62,154 nt of DNA, taken from assembly GCF_003970865.1 (NCBI RefSeq), contig NZ_RXLZ01000026.1:1-62154 (forward strand). The letters are read 5' to 3'. This DNA comes from Stenotrophomonas maltophilia. GTDB taxonomy: Bacteria; Pseudomonadota; Gammaproteobacteria; Xanthomonadales; Xanthomonadaceae. Made by a program: the position numbers and the translations under genes. The notes beneath the pieces are model-generated. The model searched no databases, was not told the origin of the DNA, and saw only the letters and a list, made by a program, of their open reading frames with translations. Positions 17,562 to 26,388 of this stretch are shown here, piece by piece. The number at the start of each line of letters is the position of its first letter. Within the stretch, counting starts at the first letter, position 1.

Positions 17562-18862
17562 ACGGCCCTGCGGTGGTGGCCAACCTGCGCAAGGTGCCGG
17601 TGCGTTCAGCAGTGCGCTGGCTGATCGTGGGCCTGATTGCCGTGGCCACGGTCATCAACTACATCGACCGCAACGCACTGGCGGTGATGTGGCCGGAAAT
17701 CGCCAAGGAAGTGGGCGCGACCAAGGATGACTACGCCCTGCTGGTAACGGTGTTCATGCTGTTCTACGCCGCCGGCCAGTTCCTGTTCGGGCGCCTGTTC
17801 GACATGATCGGCACGCGCCTGGGCTTCGCCCTGTCGATCAGCGTGTGGTCGATCTCCATCGCCCTGCACTCGATCACCCATTCGATGTTGTCCTTCAGCC
17901 TGGTGCGGGCGATGCTCGGCATCAGCGAAGCGGGTGCGTGGCCCGGCGCGGTCAAGGCCAATGCCGAGTGGTTCCCGGCGCGCGAGCGCGCGTTGGCGCA
18001 GGGCGTGTTCAACGCAGGCGCCTCGATCGGCGCGATCGTTTCCGCACCGGCCATCGCTGGCCTGTACCTGTGGCTGGGCTGGCGCGGCACCTTCGTGCTG
18101 GTCGGTGCCATCGGTTTCCTGTGGCTGCTGCCGTGGCTGTTTGTCTACCGCGCCGGGCCGGACAAGCACCCGTGGGTGAGCGATGCCGAGCGCCGGCTGA
18201 TCCAGGAAGACCAGGCCGGGCAACAGGCGGTGGTGGCGCCGAAGGCCAGCGTTCGTGAGCTGCTGGCCCACCGGCAGAGCTGGGGCATGCTCGCCTGCCG
18301 CTTCCTGCTGGACCCGATCTGGTGGCTGTTCGTGTCCTGGCTGCCGATCTATCTGGCTGAAACCTTCGGCTTCGACATCAAGCAGATCGGCCTGTTCGCC
18401 TGGGTGCCGTTTGTCGGCGCGATGCTGGGCAGCCTCAGCGGCGGCTGGCTGTCCGGCCGGATGATCCGCGCCGGGCACAGCGTGGATCGCGCCCGCAAGC
18501 TGGCCATCACACTGGGCTGCGTGATCATGGCCCCTGCCCTGCTGGGTGCCGTGCTGGCCAACCAGCCGCTGCTGGCGGTGCTGGCGATCGCTGCGGTGCT
18601 GTTCGGCTTCCAGGTGGCCATCGGCAACATCCAGACCCTCCCCGGCGATCTGTTCGACGGCCGCTCGGTGGGCACGCTGGCGGGCCTGGGCGGCCTGGCG
18701 GCGGTTGCCGGCACCTTGATCACCACCTGGCTGGTGCCGGTGCTGACCCGCCACTCCTATGCCCCGATCTTCATCCTCGTTGCCGCGCTGGTGCCGCTGT
18801 CGCTGGCTGCGCTGTGGTGGTGGACCGGACCTATCCGGAAGCTCGACCGCCGCGGCGGTTGA
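17558..18862 (+). CDS. MFS hexuronate (DEH) transporter, ExuT type
   Basis: A 434-residue 12-helix transporter of the anion:cation symporter (ExuT/GudP) group. NYIDRNALAVMWPEIAKE in helix 1 and GISEAGAWPGAVKANAEWFP in helix 4 are signatures of that group. Because the PL17 lyase would act in the periplasm, the substrate is probably the DEH monomer, moved into the cytoplasm for reduction. The start codon overlaps the PL17 stop. A 47-base gap with AAGGAG separates it from the reductase gene. Confidence 0.9.
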   Translation: MNGPAVVANLRKVPVRSAVRWLIVGLIAVATVINYIDRNALAVMWPEIAKEVGATKDDYALLVTVFMLFYAAGQFLFGRLFDMIGTRLGFALSISVWSISIALHSITHSMLSFSLVRAMLGISEAGAWPGAVKANAEWFPARERALAQGVFNAGASIGAIVSAPAIAGLYLWLGWRGTFVLVGAIGFLWLLPWLFVYRAGPDKHPWVSDAERRLIQEDQAGQQAVVAPKASVRELLAHRQSWGMLACRFLLDPIWWLFVSWLPIYLAETFGFDIKQIGLFAWVPFVGAMLGSLSGGWLSGRMIRAGHSVDRARKLAITLGCVIMAPALLGAVLANQPLLAVLAIAAVLFGFQVAIGNIQTLPGDLFDGRSVGTLAGLGGLAAVAGTLITTWLVPVLTRHSYAPIFILVAALVPLSLAALWWWTGPIRKLDRRGG

Positions 18863-18909
18863 GCCGGCATCTCTCTTTACATTCCCCCGCAAACCAAGGA
18901 GTTTCCCGC

Positions 18910-19662
18910 ATGTCGTTCCAGGACAAGGTGGCCATTGTCACCGGCGGTGGCCGCGATATCGGCCGCGCCGTTTCGATCAAGCTGGCTGCCGCCGGTGCAC
19001 GCGTCTGCATCAACTACGCCAATGATGAAACCAGCGCCCAGGAAACGCTGGCACAGATCCAGGCTGGCGGTGGCCAGGCCATCGTGCATCGCGCCGACGT
19101 CACCGATGCCATGGCCGTCGCCGGCCTGGTCGCTGCGGCACAGGCCGCGTTCGGCAAGCGCATCGACCTGCTGGTGAACGTGGCCGGTGGCATGGTGCAG
19201 CGCCGGCCGCTGGCCGACATCGACCCGGCGTTCTTCCACACCGTGATGGACCTGAATCTGACCTCGACCTACCTGACCACGCACGCGGTGGTGCCGCACA
19301 TGCGCGAAGGCGCGGCCATCGTCAATTTCGCCTCGCAGGCAGGTCGTGATGGTGGCGGTCCGGGCGCATCGATCTACGCCACCGCCAAGGCGGCGGTGAT
19401 GACCTTCACCCGTGCCATGGCCAAGGAGCTGGGGCCGAAAGGTATCCGGGTGAACGCACTGTGCTGCGGCATGATCGCCACCCGCTTCCACGACGAGTTC
19501 ACCAAGCCGGAAGTGCGCACGGCTGTTGCCGGCGCCACCCCGCTGCGCCGCCAGGGCGCGCCGGACGAAGCCGCCGACGCTGCGGTGTTCCTGGCCTCGG
19601 ATGCGGCGGCGTTCATCACCGGCGTGAATCTGGACGTCAACGGCGGCACCTACTTCTCCTGA
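18910..19662 (+). CDS. DEH reductase (SDR family)
   Basis: A 250-residue SDR with the nucleotide motif TGGGRDIG, NVAGG, catalytic Ser in NFASQAG and YATAK. Within the alginate locus the expected reaction is NAD(P)H-dependent reduction of DEH to 2-keto-3-deoxygluconate (KDG), as for the known DEH reductases of alginate degraders. In the nucleotide motif an Asp follows the Arg where many SDRs have Gly. The ATG at 18910 follows AAGGAG by 7 bases. The frame is open further upstream inside the transporter gene, but that is not used. Confidence 0.87.
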   Translation: MSFQDKVAIVTGGGRDIGRAVSIKLAAAGARVCINYANDETSAQETLAQIQAGGGQAIVHRADVTDAMAVAGLVAAAQAAFGKRIDLLVNVAGGMVQRRPLADIDPAFFHTVMDLNLTSTYLTTHAVVPHMREGAAIVNFASQAGRDGGGPGASIYATAKAAVMTFTRAMAKELGPKGIRVNALCCGMIATRFHDEFTKPEVRTAVAGATPLRRQGAPDEAADAAVFLASDAAAFITGVNLDVNGGTYFS

Positions 19663-19683
19663 CACCTGACCGGACTCCTGCCC

Positions 19684-20871
19684 ATGCAGCGCTGGACACT
19701 TCTGTTTTCATTGACGCTCTGCTCCGCCATGACGGCGCCCGCTGTGTGGGCCGCACCCGTGTGGGTCACCGCCTGGACGGCCGCGCCTGCGCCCGACCGC
19801 AAGGACGGAACGTCCGATGCGCCCGTACAGTTCGCCGCACAGACCGTGCGCCAGGACATGCGTATCGGCAGCCGTGGCGATGCGCTGCGGCTGCGCATCA
19901 GCAACGAGCTCGGCACGGCGCCCTTGCGGGTCGAGGACCTTCGCGTGGGAGTGAAGAACGGCAAGACCGCACCGCTGCCGGTAACGGTGGATGGCCGCGC
20001 GGTCATCGAGGTGCCGGTGGGTGCCGCGCTGCTGAGCGACCCGGTGCGGATGCCGGTGGCGGCGCTGCAGGAGATCAGCGTGAGTGCCTATTTCCCGCAG
20101 CCCGCCCGCCCCGCCGTGCGCCGCACCGAGCTGCGGGTGGCGGATGGCAGGCAGACAACCGTCGCCGACAGCGTGCGGCTGAGCTACCAGCAGAACGTGT
20201 TCTCGGCAGTGATGGTGCAGCGCGCAGATCGCCCTCAGGTGATCGTGGCGCTGGGCGATTCCATCACGGAAGGCGCCACCGCACGTCGCGGCACCTTCAA
20301 CCAGTGGCCGGAGCGGTTGGCGCAGCGCCTGCAGCAGACCTGCCCGAACCGGTTCGTGGTGCTCAACCAGGGCATCAGCGGCAACAAGCTGCTTGACCAT
20401 GGCCGTAGCCACAGCGCGCTGTCACGATTGGATCGCGATGTGATCGCGGTGGCCGACGCCGATCAGGTCATCCTGTTCGAGGGCATCAATGACATCCGCC
20501 ACGGCGGTGGCGCGCAACCGCTGCCTGGCCGCAATGCCGCGGACATGCTGCTGGGCTATCAGCAGGTTGCGGCGCGGCTGCATGCACACGGCATACGCGC
20601 CTGGCTGGGTACGTTGACCCCATTCGGCGGTTCCGAGCGCTACGAGCCCGTGTCCGCAGCCACCCGCACCACGATCAACCAGTGGGCACGCGGCGGCAAC
20701 AGCGGCTTCGATGGCATCATCGATTTTGATGCCGCGCTGCGTGACCCGAAGGCAGCCGAATCGTTGCCCAACGACATCACCCGCGACCATCTGCATCCCA
20801 ACGACGAAGGCTACCGGCGCATGGCCGATGCCATCGATCTGCGCATGCTGGGCTGCACCGCCCCCGAGTGA
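19684..20871 (+). CDS. Secreted SGNH/GDSL hydrolase
   Basis: A 395-residue protein with a signal peptide (cleavage near VWAAP). It has a beta-rich N-terminal domain and a C-terminal SGNH domain from about residue 185. The four blocks are present: GDSIT with nucleophile S193, GISGN, GINDI, and DHLHPND holding the Asp/His pair. The family includes esterases and carbohydrate deacetylases. Sitting between the DEH reductase and KDG kinase genes, it might remove O-acetyl groups from bacterial alginate before lyase attack. No substrate can be read from the sequence alone. Confidence 0.85.
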   Translation: MQRWTLLFSLTLCSAMTAPAVWAAPVWVTAWTAAPAPDRKDGTSDAPVQFAAQTVRQDMRIGSRGDALRLRISNELGTAPLRVEDLRVGVKNGKTAPLPVTVDGRAVIEVPVGAALLSDPVRMPVAALQEISVSAYFPQPARPAVRRTELRVADGRQTTVADSVRLSYQQNVFSAVMVQRADRPQVIVALGDSITEGATARRGTFNQWPERLAQRLQQTCPNRFVVLNQGISGNKLLDHGRSHSALSRLDRDVIAVADADQVILFEGINDIRHGGGAQPLPGRNAADMLLGYQQVAARLHAHGIRAWLGTLTPFGGSERYEPVSAATRTTINQWARGGNSGFDGIIDFDAALRDPKAAESLPNDITRDHLHPNDEGYRRMADAIDLRMLGCTAPE

Positions 20872-20881
20872 GAGAGAACCG

Positions 20882-21901
20882 ATGAGCCGCGTCGTCTGTT
20901 TCGGTGAGTTGCTGCTGCGCCTGGGCGCACCCGGTCGTGAACTGCTGCTGCAGACGCCGCAGCTGCAGGTCCACGTGGGGGGCGCCGAGGCCAATGTTGC
21001 GGTCTCGTTGGCCTGCCTGGGCCATGATGTGCAGATGGTCAGCACGGTAACCGGCAACGCGCTGGGCCGGCATGCCGTGGCCGAGCTGCGGCGGCATGGC
21101 GTGGGCGTGGCCGGCGTGCGTGAAGTGGAGGGTGACCGCATGGGCCTGTACTTCCTGGCGACCGGTGCGGTGCAGCGCGCCAGTGAAGTGGTGTATGACC
21201 GGGCGGGGTCTGCATTCGCAAACAGCAATGCCAGTGACCATGCGTGGCCCGCCCTGTTGTCCGGCGCGCACCTGCTGCATGTATCGGGCGTCAGCCCGGC
21301 GCTGGGCGCCAACGTGGCCGAGTCGGTGCTGGGGGCCGTGCGTGGGGCTCGCGCGGCCGGTGTGCAGGTGTCCTTCGACGGCAACTATCGTCCCTCACTG
21401 TGGCAGCGCTGGGATGGCGACGCAGCGGCGATCCTGCGCGAGGTCTTCGCCGAGGCCGACATTATCTTTGCCGATCATCGGGACATCGAACTGGTGCTGG
21501 GGCTGCACTTTCCGCAGGACGACGCGGTCGCCCGAACCGAAGCCGCTGCGGCCGCTGCCTTTGCCGCCTTCCCGCACCTGCAGTGGCTGGCCTGCACCCA
21601 GCGCCACGTAGTGAGTGCAGACCATCACATCCTGGGCGCGCTGCTGCTGGGGCGCGACGGCACGCGGACGCAGGCACCACCACGCCCCCTACCCGGTATC
21701 GTTGATCGCATCGGGGGTGGCGATGCCTTTGCCGCCGGCATCCTGCACGGATTGCTGTCCGGGCTCGACGTAGAAAGCACCGTGCGCTTCGGACTGGCCG
21801 CGGGCGCGTTGAAGCACGCCATTCCCGGCGACTTCAGCCCGGTAGCTGAGGCGCAGGTGCTGGCCCTGCTGGGCAATGCAGGCGCGGATGTCCGGCGCTG
21901 A
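20882..21901 (+). CDS. kdgK: 2-keto-3-deoxygluconate kinase (PfkB family)
   Basis: A 339-residue PfkB sugar kinase. It has the N-terminal GGAEANVAVSLACLG signature, SFDGNYRPSLW typical of KDG kinases, and the catalytic IGGGDAFAAG motif with its Asp base. It should phosphorylate KDG to KDPG, the last step before Entner-Doudoroff aldolase. The start at 20882 is 10 bases after the esterase stop with GAGAGAA upstream. No aldolase gene is in the window, so KDPG must be handled by one encoded elsewhere. Confidence 0.9.
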   Translation: MSRVVCFGELLLRLGAPGRELLLQTPQLQVHVGGAEANVAVSLACLGHDVQMVSTVTGNALGRHAVAELRRHGVGVAGVREVEGDRMGLYFLATGAVQRASEVVYDRAGSAFANSNASDHAWPALLSGAHLLHVSGVSPALGANVAESVLGAVRGARAAGVQVSFDGNYRPSLWQRWDGDAAAILREVFAEADIIFADHRDIELVLGLHFPQDDAVARTEAAAAAAFAAFPHLQWLACTQRHVVSADHHILGALLLGRDGTRTQAPPRPLPGIVDRIGGGDAFAAGILHGLLSGLDVESTVRFGLAAGALKHAIPGDFSPVAEAQVLALLGNAGADVRR

Positions 21902-21918
21902 ACGTTGAACGCGCGTGG

Positions 21919-22812
21919 TCACTCTGCCGGCGCGCTGACGAAGCGACGATTGGGGCGCAGGTAGATGCTGCCGGAACGGGCATCCAGCAGGATATTGAAC
22001 TGCTGCAGGACTTCGCTGCCAAGCGTCCCGTCGTCCGTGGAGCCTTCGTCATCGACAGTGATCGAGGCTTTCGGCCCTTTCAGTTGCAGGGTCGAAATGC
22101 TGGCCAGGGGCACACGGACGTCCACCGCGCGGATCTTCCGGCCCGCGCTGCCGCTGAACTGTGACGTGCCGAGTCGTTCCGGGAACGCCTCCTGCAGGCG
22201 GTGGGCGGTGCCGAACGCGTAGGACAGGTCGATGTTGCCGTTGCTGCCCGTGTCCAGGGCAAGCCAGGGCGCGAAGGTGCTGCTGCCGTTGCCGAGCGTG
22301 ACCTGGATGGCCGGGATATTGTCGATCCAGCGCACGTTGGCCCGGACATACCCGGCAAGGTCGGGAACATCGTCGTGCACGCGCAGCAGGCTGCGGTCGT
22401 AGTCGATTTCCAGGACCTTGCCCTGGAAGAAGGTCCAGCCCAGCACCGCATCGAAGGGGCGTCCCTTGTAGTCGATCACCACCGCTCCCATCGGTCGCTG
22501 CATGCTGCCGATCCGGACCGCGTTGTGCGTGCTGTAGTCGAGAAGCGTCACGCCATCGGAACCCGTGTTCTCGCTCTGGTCATCAATGACCAGCTTCGCG
22601 TCCTGCTGGATGTGCCTGGCAACCGCCATGGCCGACGCGCCGGTATCGACGAGAAAGCGCAGTGGTCGCGAGCCATTGATCGTACCCTCGACATAGATCC
22701 GGTGATCCTTGCCCTGCTCGAAGGGAATGTCGGTGACCGCAGCACCTGCTGCGAGAGGCACCAGCATGATCAGCATCGCGCATTGCAGCGCAGTACGAGG
22801 CAGTTCGTACAT
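21919..22812 (-). CDS. Secreted two-lobed aspartic protease (retropepsin-like)
   Basis: A 297-residue protein with a signal peptide (cleavage near AGAA). It carries two catalytic-type motifs, FLVDTGASAMAV near residue 60 and LALDTGSNGNIDL near residue 180, each followed by a retropepsin-like fold. Many bacterial clan AA proteases have one or two such motifs plus a PDZ domain; no PDZ is seen here. The ATG at 22812 with GAAGGAGCC upstream is used. The gene is convergent with kdgK and follows the S41-like gene on the same strand. Target proteins are unknown. Confidence 0.8.
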   Translation of the reverse strand: MYELPRTALQCAMLIMLVPLAAGAAVTDIPFEQGKDHRIYVEGTINGSRPLRFLVDTGASAMAVARHIQQDAKLVIDDQSENTGSDGVTLLDYSTHNAVRIGSMQRPMGAVVIDYKGRPFDAVLGWTFFQGKVLEIDYDRSLLRVHDDVPDLAGYVRANVRWIDNIPAIQVTLGNGSSTFAPWLALDTGSNGNIDLSYAFGTAHRLQEAFPERLGTSQFSGSAGRKIRAVDVRVPLASISTLQLKGPKASITVDDEGSTDDGTLGSEVLQQFNILLDARSGSIYLRPNRRFVSAPAE

Positions 22813-22935
22813 CCCAGGGCTCCTTCCGTCAGTAGAGCCGCAGCAGGTGCCGTGCCCATTGCGGATTGGATGCCGCTGCCGGTGAAAAGGTTTAATGCAC
22901 CGGTGCAGCGCCACCGGCAGGCCACCGGGACCGGA

Positions 22936-24387
22936 TCATCGTCCGGAGATCCACGCTTCAAGTGCGGCGGTGTCCCGCATGTCGCCGTCATAGCGGCGAT
23001 CCGGAACATGCGGTTCATTGGAACTGCGCACCCGGCCTCGGAAAACCTTCATCGGTACGGAGATCCTGGCCAGGCCGCTCGGCAGCCGCTCCGGCCTGAC
23101 ATCCATGTAGAGGCTGTCGGCTGAAGTTTCGACGCCGACCTGCATTGCGCCCAGCCGTTTCCACAGATCCAGCGCATCGAGGCAGGCCGAGCCGCAGGAG
23201 GCATCGGCCACGACCACCACCCTGCCCGTGTGTCCGGGCCCAACCTGTTCTACCTGCGATGCCGCGGCGGCCGGATCATTGGCCGGTTCCCGCCACAATG
23301 GCTGACCTTGCTCCCTTGCCTGCGCCATCCCTTCGGTCACGGACTCCAGCATGTGAAGCAGCGCGGGTGATGCGTCAGGTGCCTGCTTCAGTTTCTCCAG
23401 AAAACCACGAAGCTGTGCGATGTTGGGCTCGGACGCCCGCCACTCCACCCAGCTGTCGTCACGCACTGCATCCACGGCGTCGCGCCCCCAGATCAACCGC
23501 GCCAGCTCGATGCTCCAGTGCGACGCACCACCGCTGTTGCCGCGCACATCGAGCACGATCAGGGGCGCCTGCCGCAACGCATCAGCCACCGGTGTGAGTT
23601 GCTGCAGCATCCGGGGCAGCTCCTGGAAATTGGCCGCAGTGGGATCGGCGTTGAAGCTGCTGGTGGTGATCCAGTAGCCACCGCCTGGCATCGTGTGCCA
23701 GCCATTGACCGGGCGGAAGCTGCGCCGGGTATCGGTCAGGCGCTCCTTCCGGGCTGCCGGATCGAGTGGCGTCCAGCGCAGCGCATGGCGCTGCTCTCGA
23801 CCATTCACATGAAAAGCGCAGCTGCGCAGCGTGGGCACGAACGGATTGCCCTGCTCCAGCAGCACTTCACCGCCACCCTGGATGCGGCTGGCCTGCAGGT
23901 TCCAGCGCCCGCTGAAGTCACCCACCCGGCGCGCGGCCAGCGTCTGCGCATCGATGCCGTCACAGGACAGCAATCGAGCCCCCAGCGGCGGATGGCCCGG
24001 ACCACCGTCCACGGTCATGACCACCTGCGCATCGCCGTCGAAACCGGTCAGGAACCCCGGCCACTGCGTTGGAAGATCGGGAACATCGGCAAGTGCGTTG
24101 AGGCTGACGTGGCCGTCATTGAAGGAGGCCGCGTAACCCTTCATGGCCCACCAGTAGCCTGCGAAGCTGTCGACGTTGACCGCGCGCGCGCGGGCAAGCG
24201 CCGAGGCAGCCTCCAGCTGCGGAACGAAACCGGGATTCCGCAGATCCACGGCGCCCGGGTGGCTGCCGCGCATGGCGGCGTCGGCAGCGTCCAGATCCTT
24301 CAACAGCGTGTCCGACCAGTCGATCGGCGCACCTTGCGCGGTGGGCGCCGCAAGCACCGCACCGAGCAGCAGCCATGCAATGACCAT
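22936..24387 (-). CDS. Secreted S41-like peptidase
   Basis: A 483-residue protein with a signal peptide (MVIAWLLLGAVLAAP). The C-terminal half has VLDVRGNSGG (278-287), the hallmark of the S41 tail-specific protease core, and DASCGSACLDALDLW around residue 400, where S400 is the likely nucleophile. The N-terminal half resembles the tricorn-core helical bundle. A PDZ domain is not obvious. The ATG at 24387 is preferred to a TTG at 24411. It is followed 123 bases later by the aspartic protease, so the two may be exported together. Substrate unknown. Confidence 0.78.
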   Translation of the reverse strand: MVIAWLLLGAVLAAPTAQGAPIDWSDTLLKDLDAADAAMRGSHPGAVDLRNPGFVPQLEAASALARARAVNVDSFAGYWWAMKGYAASFNDGHVSLNALADVPDLPTQWPGFLTGFDGDAQVVMTVDGGPGHPPLGARLLSCDGIDAQTLAARRVGDFSGRWNLQASRIQGGGEVLLEQGNPFVPTLRSCAFHVNGREQRHALRWTPLDPAARKERLTDTRRSFRPVNGWHTMPGGGYWITTSSFNADPTAANFQELPRMLQQLTPVADALRQAPLIVLDVRGNSGGASHWSIELARLIWGRDAVDAVRDDSWVEWRASEPNIAQLRGFLEKLKQAPDASPALLHMLESVTEGMAQAREQGQPLWREPANDPAAAASQVEQVGPGHTGRVVVVADASCGSACLDALDLWKRLGAMQVGVETSADSLYMDVRPERLPSGLARISVPMKVFRGRVRSSNEPHVPDRRYDGDMRDTAALEAWISGR

Positions 24388-24443
24388 GGATTGATCCCGT
24401 TGCCGGAACAAACGCCAGTCTCGCAGTTTTCCAGCCTGGCGTA

Positions 24444-24467
24444 CCGCGCCCGCCGCAACGGGCGCGG
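24444..24467 (-). terminator. Hairpin terminator
   Basis: A perfect 9-bp stem CCGCGCCCG / CGGGCGCGG with a 6-base loop lies 8 bases after the stop of the alpha/beta hydrolase gene on the minus strand. There is no clear T-run. Confidence 0.55.
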
Positions 24468-24474
24468 CCTTCCA

Positions 24475-26049
24475 TCAATGCAGCGGCAGCTTCAGTACCG
24501 ACGGCGCGTTCACCGGTGAACTGAAGGTCACCGTGCCACCCAACTGGCTGATGCCCGCATAGCGCAGATCCACCGTATCAACCACCAGGGTCAGGCGGCT
24601 GCCGGCCGGAATGTTCCAGCTGCTGGCTTCCAGCCGCAGGTCGATGGTCTTCGCCTGCCCCGGGGTGACACCACGCAGCGTATAGGGCTTGTGGCTGATC
24701 AGCTGGCCGTTGCCCAGCACGTCCTCGGCATACAGATAGGCATAGAGCGTGGTGTTGGCGCGGCTGGGCGTGACGGTCAAGCGCACTTCCGGCGTGCCGT
24801 CCAGGCGCTGCGCACTCCATTGGATCGGCCCCTGCCAGACACCTGCGGCGTTGCGGCCCACGAACGGCACATAGGCACCCGGCGGCAGATTGATCATCTG
24901 CAGTGCACCGGAGGCCATCGCCACGCCGGAATTGGCAGCGGTCAGCAGGCCACTGCCGATGCGGTAGCTCCAGCCGGTGCTGCTGCCGCTCGCGGCCAGG
25001 CCGCCCGTGGGCAGCAGCAGCCCTTTGGGTGCGGTCAGCGCATAGCTGACGGCGCCGGCATTGGTCGCCTGCCAGTTCGGGTAGGTGCTCCAGCTGCCCT
25101 TCTGCGACTTCAGCTGCACCGCAGGCTGCCGGTCGATGCCATTGGCTTCGCCCTTGAGGTAATGGTCGAACCAGTCGCCCACCGAATCGTAGACCTCGTT
25201 GGGAATACCCAATGCGCCAAAGGCTTCGTTGAGCGCGTGATCGCCATGGCGCAGCTGCAGCTGCTTGGGGCCTTTCAGGCGGTTGAAGAAATCAACCAGC
25301 TGGCCTGGCGGGAACAGGCTGTCGTTGAAGGCGTTGGCCAGGAACACCGCTGGCTGGTTGGCGTTGATCTCGTCGATGCTGGACCCGGGGCTGCGCTGCG
25401 CCGCCACCGGCAACAGCGTGTCCACCGCGCCCTGGTAGTTGCCGACCAGCACATTGCGATTGATGGTGGACAGCTCCGGTCCGGGGCGGCCGGTGACCAG
25501 CCCGGCTGCCACCAGCAGCGCGATGCCCTGCGCGCTGGGGGTGTCGTTGCTGTACAGCGACGCCTGCAGGTCGGCCCAGCCGCTCAATGCGGCCACTGCC
25601 TTGATGCGCGGATCGCGTGCGGCCGCCAGCAGGCTGGTGCCAGCCCCATAGGAGATGCCCGATACGCCGATTCGTGACGGGTCGGCGCGGGTGTTGTCCA
25701 GCGCCCAGTCAATCAGCGCACTGACGTCCTCGACCGTGGCCGGCCCGGCGATGTCGATGCTGCCGCCGGATTCCCAGAAGCCACGCGAGCTGTAGCTGAT
25801 GACCACGTAGCCACGCCGGGCCAGCGACTGCGCCACGCCCACGTATTCCACGCTGGGCACGGCCCAGCTGCTGGGCATCACCAACAGGGGATACCGTCCG
25901 CTGCCCGCGTCCTGCGGTTCGATGACGAAGGCCCCGAGAGGCGTGCCATCCCAGCTGGGAATGGTGCGATGGGTGGTTTTGACCGTGGCCGCCCAGGCGG
26001 TGGGCGCCAGCCCGGTCAGCAGGATCAACAGCAGCAATACCTTGCGCAT
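24475..26049 (-). CDS. Secreted alpha/beta hydrolase (X-Pro dipeptidyl-peptidase/CocE-like)
   Basis: A 524-residue protein with a signal peptide (MRKVLLLLILLTGLAPTAWA). It has an alpha/beta-hydrolase domain with the nucleophile elbow GISYGAG. The Asp in NDSLFP and the His in LRHGDHALNEAF complete the triad. A C-terminal jelly-roll domain (from about 380) is typical of S15/CocE enzymes. Members include X-Pro peptidases, acyl-CoA or glutaryl-amide acylases and esterases, so the substrate is open. The ATG at 26049 has GGGGAGAG upstream; a longer frame to 26178 has no signal peptide and is rejected. Confidence 0.82.
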   Translation of the reverse strand: MRKVLLLLILLTGLAPTAWAATVKTTHRTIPSWDGTPLGAFVIEPQDAGSGRYPLLVMPSSWAVPSVEYVGVAQSLARRGYVVISYSSRGFWESGGSIDIAGPATVEDVSALIDWALDNTRADPSRIGVSGISYGAGTSLLAAARDPRIKAVAALSGWADLQASLYSNDTPSAQGIALLVAAGLVTGRPGPELSTINRNVLVGNYQGAVDTLLPVAAQRSPGSSIDEINANQPAVFLANAFNDSLFPPGQLVDFFNRLKGPKQLQLRHGDHALNEAFGALGIPNEVYDSVGDWFDHYLKGEANGIDRQPAVQLKSQKGSWSTYPNWQATNAGAVSYALTAPKGLLLPTGGLAASGSSTGWSYRIGSGLLTAANSGVAMASGALQMINLPPGAYVPFVGRNAAGVWQGPIQWSAQRLDGTPEVRLTVTPSRANTTLYAYLYAEDVLGNGQLISHKPYTLRGVTPGQAKTIDLRLEASSWNIPAGSRLTLVVDTVDLRYAGISQLGGTVTFSSPVNAPSVLKLPLH

Positions 26050-26388
26050 CGTGGTCTCTCCCCGTCGATGGTGGTGCAACGGGTTGGACCGTACCAGTGC
26101 GAATGGTGGGTGACACCTTGCGACGCAGCATCGCCGGGCAAGGGCTCCGCCTTCAATGCGAATGCGACGTGCTATCATTCAGCAACGTCAAGAACGTCCC
26201 AGCCATCGCCAGCGGACTCGCTCCAGAGTGCTGCCCGATGTAGAAAACCCGATCGTTCACTGCCTGCCATGTGCAGCGCTGCACCCGCGCCTACTCCTGG
26301 CCCAGGTGCCTCATCCCCCCCTCTTTCCAGCGTAGTCGCGACCCTGCGGCTGCTTGCGCTTTCATGGACATTGGAGCCAAAGGAACCC
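26050..26388. other. Divergent intergenic region (339 bp)
   Basis: This lies between the alpha/beta hydrolase and the lipoprotein gene. The only promoter-like sequence I see is TGCTATCAT (26170-26178), an extended -10 match in the plus direction with no good -35. No repeat, RNA gene or terminator is visible. Confidence 0.4.

Noticed and set aside
22831..22852. GTAGAGCC-like sequence near the aspartic protease start
   Set aside because: It shares the first bases of a SMAG repeat but lacks the inverted second half, so it is not counted as one.
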